A stretch of DNA of 64,000 nt. It comes from Capitulum mitella (taxonomy: Eukaryota > Arthropoda > Thecostraca > Pollicipedomorpha > Pollicipedidae). Positions 56,551 through 64,000 of this stretch are shown one piece after another (position 1 is the first letter of the stretch; each line of letters begins with the position of its first letter). Below the pieces are notes generated by a model. The model was not told the DNA's origin. It did no database searches and saw only the letters and a list, made by a program, of their open reading frames with translations. The stretch spans positions 4,377,634 through 4,441,633 of the forward strand of contig CP099853.1 in assembly GCA_030062745.1 (NCBI GenBank). The letters run 5' to 3'. A program made the position numbers and the translations under genes.

Positions 56551-56709
56551 TCATTCAGGCCCGTTGTATCTGGATTGATCGGGCATAAACAGGCGCTCCC
56601 AGGTCTCGCAGCGTTCGGCGCAGTTGGTGCCGTCCGTGACAAACATACATCGGCGACAGGAGGTTCTGTTTTCTCTCAGCGCAAACTGCGCCCGGCTGCG
56701 CCGACATTC
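56551..56709 (-). CDS. Possible Cys-rich terminal exon
   Basis: On the minus strand an acceptor-like GGCGCAACAG (ending at 56,710) opens 52 codons and a TGA at 56,551. The peptide has five cysteines at residues 2, 18, 21, 30 and 34 (CRRCMFVTDGTNCAERCETW), a spacing seen in furin-like and other extracellular Cys-rich repeats, and ends SRYNGPE. A further open piece at 56,765-56,831 ends at a GTAAGC donor and joins in frame. The CpG-rich composition differs from its flanks. The family is not identified. Confidence 0.25.
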   Translation of the reverse strand, partial: ECRRSRAQFALRENRTSCRRCMFVTDGTNCAERCETWERLFMPDQSRYNGPE

Positions 56710-56831
56710 CTGTTGCGCCAGTGAGTGTCTCCAGTGTCACCACATCGGCCCCTCCGCCGCTTACCGCTCGCACACGCGGTCCTGGCCATGGTACTGGTTG
56801 CGGGGCAAGCCGTCTCTGCCAGTTTTTGACT

Positions 56832-59458
56832 ACTTGTTTTGCAACTAATCACGCGTTATGCGTTTTTATTTTCTTTGCAGCAAGTTTGCTTTGCTTTACC
56901 ACTTTAAATGCATCTGAGAGCTCTGCAAAAAAACTGCGAAAAATGGTCAGCAACATTTCACACAGTGTTCGTTTAAGTGCACAGCATGGTGAACTAATGA
57001 CACCCTACTTCTTCCATGTTCTTCGTTTCGCTTTCTGTTCTGGACACCCTATTTTTCCCTTTCTAGAGATGAGCCTGGGCTGACAGTTGGAGTATGTCGT
57101 TCTTAAACGTTTACAACCAACTGTGGTGTACGTCTGAGATAAAGCTACTATTCCAAACAAACCCCACGACCTCCTGGCCTTAATTACAACGGAGTGGGTT
57201 CTGAAATATCCACTGTTTGTAAAAAGGACCGACCAGAATGCTGTAAAAAAGGAAATATTGCTTGTGACGACAGTACAAGGACAACACCATTTTGTCATAC
57301 CTTCCAGTGTTATTTTAGGTTTCAGCGAGCATCCTCGAGATGAATTACGCTCATTATTACGTAACACAAAGACCCTCACCCAAGCAGCTGGTGTTGCTTT
57401 GGTGTCACGCAGCCTGCCTGACGTAATGATTTATCTGGTCATGCAGCCGACGAAGTATAAATGATCCTAATATGTTCAGTCATGATGGGCTAGTAGTATC
57501 TATCGCTTCACATATTAGCTGAATATATAAGTGACTTGTGGTTTCTTTTGTCGGAAAATCTGAGGTGCTTCCGGACCTGGAACCCTGGTGTGTCTCCCCG
57601 CGCCGACGAAGACCTGTCTGAGCTTTTTCAGCGAACATCCATCGGCGCTATTCGCCATTTTTCATTCGGTCAGCGTCTAAGCGATCAGACGATATACTGA
57701 TGCCATTTGCATAGCAATGTATGAGAGAGGTCTCCAGATGTAACGTCAAAAGTCTTGCGACTCGTAACCACCAGGCTCCGTAGTTCACTGTACTCTATAA
57801 CGCTCAAGAGTATGACTTATCGCCGTGATTATCCGATTTCTTCAAGCCACTACCCACGGCACTATTGTAAGACATGTTGAGCAGCACGGTCATCAAAGTC
57901 TCGTTCTTTTCTCGCAAGTCATACCGACGAGTAAAGACATCTTCACTGGAAGCAGCACTGGAATATTCGTTAAAGCATCACCGTGACTTGTCAAAACGCG
58001 TTCCTGTCTGATAAGCAGAATATTCAAAGAATTTCCGTGTCCTGCGGTGTGAATTAATTGAAAATACGAAAAACGTCCTGAATTTCCCCATGGATGACTG
58101 GGTACTATTGTTTATCTAAGCACCTGTCGTACTTTACTCGAAAGAAATAAAGTTTCACGTAGTGAAAATGATAAATAATGTTTATTAAGCCAAATGAAAA
58201 GGGGTGGCGCAAAACGAGGTTACTTGGCCCTTGTGTGGTATCTTTAGCCTCAGACCGAAACAGTATTTCAACCACGTACAAAAATGACCGACTTGTGTGA
58301 GACAAGTCTGGTATGACCTAGTAAAACAAAGCCTTCAGACTGTGTTTCCAACCATCATTAATTTTTCTATTCATCACCTCAGCTATGATGTCAATTGTTT
58401 GCACTTGTTCCGAGCTCCATATCTGCTTAATTCGGAATTTTGCTCCTCGGCAACCTAGTTTTTGCAACAGCAACCAGAATGTTCGGAGCATGATGTTTGT
58501 TCTGTGGAGAACGTGGGCAGTTGTTTCGTACATTGACCCCAAAAAATCCTGGGAAAGGGAGCTATTATTTGTCATGTCTTTTCCTGAAAACCGCTATCCG
58601 CGTTTTTGGGGAGGTGGCTTTGGCCCATTGAAATTATGGTCTTTATATTTTAATTTCGCACCTGTCTCCAAGATATCTTTTCAACAAAGCACGAGACATG
58701 TAGTTTATTTCTCCACTCGTGGTTGAGTCCACCGGTGGAGTGATAATTCTCTAGAGCGAAGATTTGGAGCGCCGCTGTCCAAATATTTACAACTTTGACA
58801 ACACAACGTTATATTCGCACGCAAAGTTTGCAAAGGAGTTCGGTGTGAAGTGCAAAATTATCAGAAAACAGTCTTTAAGCTCTTGGAGTTTCAGATACCA
58901 TTGATCAGAGGCGGGTGTACAGCAATGTTAAGTTATTATAGTTAAGAAGAAACAAAGAAAGGGGAAGGCATTTGAACTAGCGCTCAGCTCTCAAGTTCTC
59001 TGAGCCGTTCAAAGTGTGGGAAAACAATAAAGCCCCATTACCAAATCTTGAGCTTGCCTCTACCAACCGACTTGCTGCTAAGTTGTAGTATGGGGAGTTG
59101 TGGCGGACAAATGCAGCTTGTTTCGGGTCGTTGTTGTGTGATGTCCTTTCTCGTGCGAGTGATATGATTTTTTTCGAGAAATGTTGGCATTGTGCGAAAT
59201 TATAAACAGGATCCTGGGACATCTGGATTTTCTTTACGTACAAGAGAAGAGGGAACTGGTAGTGACAGGAAAAGGCGGAATAAAATGATAGTCCAACAAT
59301 ATAGTCCAGCAAGTTTGGAGCATTTCAAGTTCTATGAATGATTAAGTCGACCTTACTGTAGGAAAAGTAGCTGACTGCAGTTACTGGTCCCTCCCCCCGA
59401 AGAGTTCATAAAGTCGTTTAACACAATGTTTTGTATTTCTGTTCGCCGGTGATTTTAA
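56832..59458. other. No gene recognised
   Basis: Unique-looking sequence. A 67-codon frame without ATG at 57,497-57,697 (+) lies in a CpG-richer patch and might be an exon, but no firm splice signals were seen. Confidence 0.3.
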
Positions 59459-60594
59459 CCCTGCTCCGCGCTCCAGTCCGCTACGTACGATTCCCAGCTG
59501 GGGGGAAGGAGAGGGGGAGATTCTGCCTCCCTGCGATCTAGAAAAGTATTGGTCCGACTTCATAGCCGAAAATGGTCCGATAACTTGCAACGAGATCTAC
59601 ATCTCTAGAGAAGGAAATATTAGAAATTTTGATAGGGGGTCAAAATGGAGGGTCAAAATGAGGGATATAAAGATAAGTTTGTTTATACGAAGTTCTTCAC
59701 CGCATTTCATGGCCATTTTTTCTGATTCATGCCATTCTATCGACAGTTGATTGGCTTTTCACTTTTGTCAGGAGGTGGCCGATTTTCGAAATTTGTAGTC
59801 GTATCCAGGGCACAAAAAGGGGTGCACGTTTTTGGGAAATGCCAATTGAATTTGCAACATACTGCATTCGGAAAATGTTTCCATATGTGCCACATGCCAT
59901 ATAATAAACATATGACAAAGGCCCGTAGGCGGATCCATTTACCAGAAAAAGTGGGATAACATTCTCCATTAAAAGTTGAGTCATAAGTTCTCAGAAATTA
60001 GAGGAAACAAAATGCACCTTTTACACTGCACTGGAGCCGCTTCTGATCTTTGTTTTCACTGAATGACATGACCTTTGTTCTTAATTTAAGTGGAATTAAC
60101 AGAAACAGTCACACAAATCCACTGATGTACGCCCTAAAACCGATGCCTAGTGACGCCTATAGCAGCACATTAGGGTGTTATATGCGTAAATCAGGATAAA
60201 TATGTCGATGTCACGCGTTAGTTTTGTTTCATTCATACAATAAGCCATACATCTGAAGAATAACAAAACATAAATGCCCCCCCCTTTTGTGTAGATTTCA
60301 AACATTTTGATCGTTTAACTACCTGCGACATCACAAAAGACATCAAAACAGTACATCACCGCGTCGCATCGTGCGATCTCCAGAACGCGCGGTATTCCTC
60401 AAGCATGCCTCCAAGAAAGGTGTTCTGAAGCCGCCGCCTGAGGAGGAGGAAAATTCTTAAAATTTTGGCACAACATGTGGAAATGTTTTTAGAAAAAAGC
60501 CACCAAGTTTCGTGACGCAGCTCCAGAAAACCCGGTAATGGTGAGGAAAAAACCGGAGGGCGAAGAATCCGCCCCCCCCCCAAACGGAATAAGG
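59459..60594 (-). mobile_element. piggyBac-like nonautonomous element, inverted copy
   Basis: The plus-strand start after TTAA (59,455-59,458) is CCCTGCTCCG, which follows the right end of the 35-kb copy in reverse (CGATTCCC, G-run, GATTC, GCGATCTAGA). The other end at about 60,594 follows its left end in reverse (C-run, GGATTCTTCG, CGTCACGAAACTTGGTGGC). The second flank reads TTAT rather than TTAA. About 1.1 kb, no transposase frame. Confidence 0.7.
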
Positions 60595-60599
60595 TTATA

Positions 60600-61343
60600 G
60601 AGCGCGATTTTGGACTAATTTGGGCCCAAATACCAGAAAGTTCCTTTTTATTACAAAACCCTTGGGCCAAAATTACTTGAATGTGATGGGTAACGTAAAC
60701 CATTTTTTAATATCTTTCACTTAAATATTGGTATATGTATGTTTTCCTCACCATTTAATAACCAATGAATCCACTTATCTGACAGGATCCAAATGACTGC
60801 TCTGAGGCCATTAGATAAGGTCTTATGTCTTCCCAAAAAATGGGCTAAAGTGATCATATTTTATGGCACGCCCATTTTTGGCATCCAGAAATCATGGCAA
60901 AGCCACATGTCGTTTCCCTTTCGCAGCCAGTCAATTATGCGTTTGTGCAGGATTGAGGGGTACAAACACATGTTTTGACAGACAAAAAACGCAAAATTCT
61001 TGCCCCCGTCCACCCACTCATGGCGCAAAGAAAGCTCCTTTGCTCCTTTGCAGCTGCTCAATATCGCCGATCAGCAGTAGATCGCTGATCATATTTGTGA
61101 TCTGTCTCTGTCAGGGCAAGGCCAAAACTAATTTGTTTCTAGTCCCGTTATCCGTGAGCCCGATGTGAGACGAAGCAGCGGTGGGCTGAGGTCGACTTTT
61201 CTCGTCTTGTTGCACTCAGACACATGGTATATGGCGTCAAGGCATGTTTCATGTTTGATAAAACTTGCCCGTGGCTTTGAAACGTAATTTCACAATGTGT
61301 ATATATATATATATTTATATATGTATATTATATGTATATATAT

Positions 61344-61415
<72 letters not shown>

Positions 61416-63180
61416 AATGTAAAACGTGTGACCGGAGGCTGTTAAAAACCGACGACTAACGGAGTCAGGTATCTAGGTGTTCTTGCATATTTTTTCAGTC
61501 TGTAAAACGCGTCTTCAGCCCATCTTCTCTACCAAACAAGGGCGGTCCCAGGGGCGGTAGGAACCATTACTCAAATGCGCAATGTATGTGTTTCCGACTG
61601 TGACAAGACATCCATTTCCAATGACATATACCCTTCTGACTTCAGATGAAAAGAATCTTTTGCAATTATCGTTAACCCGTTTTCATAACCGACATGTCAA
61701 CACGAGCTTCATCGCTTCCTACCCCTTACGCCAAGAACTCGGTGTCCCTCATTTAAAATTTTAAACGACTTTCAGAATAAACTGAAAAATTAGGTTAAAC
61801 TGTTTCGTTTTTCTCAGTAGTAAACTAGCCTGATTTGGAATTACTCAGATTCACTTTTCAGCCTGTCTATTTCTTCTTGACCCTCTCGAGATGAACAGCT
61901 GGACCCTCCTCTGCTCCCCCCCCCCCTCCACGTCACCAGGCGCTGCTTCGGGGGCGTCTGTGGTCGCGTGCTGGCCTGCAGCACACGCGCTGGACATCTG
62001 AACGAAATTGGTGCAGGACTGACGGCCAGATCAGAGCGGAGCGGGGGGGGGAAGGGGGAGGCAGGGACATCGTGTAACACGGCCTCAGCGAGTGATAGCG
62101 CCGTGCTTACGGTCCGTCTGAACCAATGTGATCCCGTTCAGAAACTGTCCACCTAACTACCTGACCTTAACCACCGCCGGCAGCAAAGCTATGTTCCATT
62201 TACTTCAACCAGTAATAGATGCAGCTACCTATTTATTATTATTGTTATTTTTTAGTTAAGGTAACCTGGAGGGCGACCAAGCTGAGTTTTGAACCAGGCC
62301 CGGCAAGCTACTCCTTGGACTCCTTGACCGTCGTTCCGAAAGCGGCTGGGTTTCGCTGTGTCTCTTGTACTGCCAAGTGGCTGGAACGCATTGCATTACC
62401 TTTTGCGCTGTAATTTTACATTTTGTTTTCTCTTGTTGAATATACAAAGATCTTCGCACTGCAGATGATAATATAACAAAAAGGTGAATGAAGATCTTAT
62501 GACATCCCATCTTCATATTCCATAAGATATCCTCCAGTGGTTGCGTACACCGATGGGAATAATTCCCGCAAGAAAATGTGATGCAGTATATCGTTCCTGA
62601 CACATGCCATTTTTGTTTCTTCCTTGCGTTCTTTATTTTTGTTCTTTATTCGTTGTATGTTCGTTCTTTATTTTATTTTGTTCTTTATTAATTCTATCCT
62701 AATTTCAACGAAAGAGCCCCCTTTTTCTGTGAAACGTTTGACTAACATAGCCCAGTTAAAAGATGAATTAATGGTCAGTTTGGCGGTAAGAGGATTAGCG
62801 CATTTCTCTAACCTTTCACGGGTATCTTGTCGTCTTCGATGCCCGTGAGAGAGAGCAGCGTTACTTATCAGGGCTGTATAATTGAACCAGAAATTCATTA
62901 GGTACGCAGGAGACTCAACTTTGAGTATTTCACGTTTTTAACTCCATATTGGTTCGTCACACTTTGCAAAACAAATGTCCTATTTTGAAGGCTTTTCCTT
63001 TAAAACAAGACACCAATTGACGACCGTGTTGCTGAGCATTGGAAGGAAATGCCGTTCGATTAGAAAGACGCAAAAGGCGCTGCAGAAGTCAGATCAGACC
63101 AAAACAAAACCCGAATACAAGCCAGGCCCAGAGAGAGGAATGCGGCGTGTCCGCCACCATCTCCACGCCGGTGTGTATTT
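60600..63180. other. No gene recognised
   Basis: Unique sequence with a long TA tract at 61,299-61,412 and G/C runs near 61,917 and 62,044. Confidence 0.3.
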
Positions 63181-63183
63181 CTG

Positions 63184-63470
63184 TGACGTCACCGGCACCA
63201 CGTGACGGCCGGTGCTGCGCAGGAGAGACGAAGCTGGCGTGGCCGACCCTCGGCCGCTGATTGGTCGAAGTTGGGGTGTGTTTTGTCACACTGGCAGCGT
63301 GACGACGCGGAAGGTGGTGCGCGCCGCTTTAAAACGTCGTCGACTCGGGGTGGGAACTAGTTCAGTTGGGGGCTTCGTGCGATCGGAGGTGTGGGTCGTC
63401 GGGCTCGTCAGTTTCTGTTCGGCGTCGCCGGCAGTCGGGTGCATTGTGTCGTGACAGCGGCTCAGGTCAG
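63184..63470 (+). promoter_or_regulatory. Core promoter and non-coding first exon
   Basis: TGACGTCA is at 63,184-63,191, an E-box CACGTG at 63,199-63,204, an inverted CCAAT at 63,260-63,264, a TATA-like TTTAAAA at 63,328-63,334 and TTCAGTT with A at 63,364, matching the TCAGTY initiator of arthropods. GGTCGT, like a downstream promoter element, is at +31. A CpG-rich, ATG-free stretch then ends at a strong donor CAG/GTGAGG after 63,470. This is the best promoter candidate in the window. Confidence 0.5.
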
Positions 63471-63579
63471 GTGAGGCAGCACGCAGCTGTGGAACAGTTC
63501 GAAGGCACGTGAAAGGCCAAAGGCAACGTTGTTCGCTCACAGCCATTTCCGTTATGAACACTGAGCTTTTGGTGCACGT

Positions 63580-63786
63580 ATGTTAAAATTATCGGGCTCG
63601 GATGCTCCTTCGCCTCGCCGCGGCGGCAGCCCGGTGGACAATGAACCGGACGACAGAGTGAGGCGTGCGACATACTTTGAATTTGAGTCCCGAAGCGAGA
63701 GTCCGTGTCTGGCCCGAGACCTCACTGTTGAGCCATTCGTCGTGTGTGTATTGGATATGCGCAGCAAGGTCCTTGGCCTTATCTAG
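63580..63786 (+). CDS. Possible first coding segment downstream of the 63.3-kb promoter
   Basis: A 68-codon frame beginning MLKLSGSDAPSPRRGGSPVD with Ser/Pro/Arg-rich then acidic sequence, in CpG-rich DNA. A donor-like AGA/GTGAGG lies inside it at 63,658/63,659. A short upstream frame starts at 63,554. If the donor at 63,470 is used this lies in intron 1, and if not it may be the start of the protein. No domain recognised. Confidence 0.25.
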   Translation: MLKLSGSDAPSPRRGGSPVDNEPDDRVRRATYFEFESRSESPCLARDLTVEPFVVCVLDMRSKVLGLI

Positions 63787-64000
63787 TTCAGGCCTGGGAC
63801 AAGATCACTCATGATTTGGAAACATTCGAGTGGCGGGGTCAGGGTCTTCGCGGTACGCCCGGCTTAGCATGGACTCTGATCTCATCCAACGTCATTCATT
63901 CACGGCAACCCGCTTTGCGTGAATTGGCAAAGCATGCATGCATGCATACATCATGCATTACTTTCGGAGCGTTTTAAAAACCACCTGGGCCAGAAATATT

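Overview
This is animal (metazoan) nuclear DNA, not bacterial. There are no operons, ribosome binding sites or dense gene runs. Instead it holds minisatellites, microsatellites, nonautonomous DNA transposons with target-site duplications, tRNA-derived SINE-like pieces and a few short open segments bounded by GT/AG splice signals and AATAAA signals. Two candidate core promoters carry TCAGT-type initiators, and CpG depletion is confined to one block. Both fit an invertebrate, possibly an arthropod, but the sequence alone does not settle the species.

Layout. About 1-22,300 is GC-rich and CpG-dense. I see no convincing gene there, but it holds an unusual concentration of tandem arrays (units of about 22, 10, 48, 11, 10, 50, 37 and 28-29 bp), long G/C homopolymers and promoter-like clusters of E-box and ETS sites. 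At 22,741-24,780 an AT-rich block contains only five CpG dinucleotides. From about 24,790 to 64,000 the DNA is mixed. It contains a hAT-type element (31,097-34,799) with other elements nested in it, a family of piggyBac-like TTAA elements (complete-looking copies at 35,023-36,233 and 59,459-60,594, plus end fragments), several foldback elements, a 24-unit 36-bp array (36,900-37,772), TA and TC microsatellites and a perfect 43-bp inverted repeat.

Genes. The best-supported coding pieces are a two-exon 5' gene fragment at 25,073-25,435 (64 in-frame codons), a terminal exon with two AATAAA signals at 42,581-43,132, and a first exon with promoter at 63,184-63,470. Weaker candidates are a Cys-rich terminal exon on the minus strand (56,551-56,709) and three related membrane-protein-like segments on the minus strand near 26.0, 40.0 and 56.4 kb. 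None could be assigned a gene symbol. Most long open frames in the window arise because repeat units lack stops, and they are not treated as genes.
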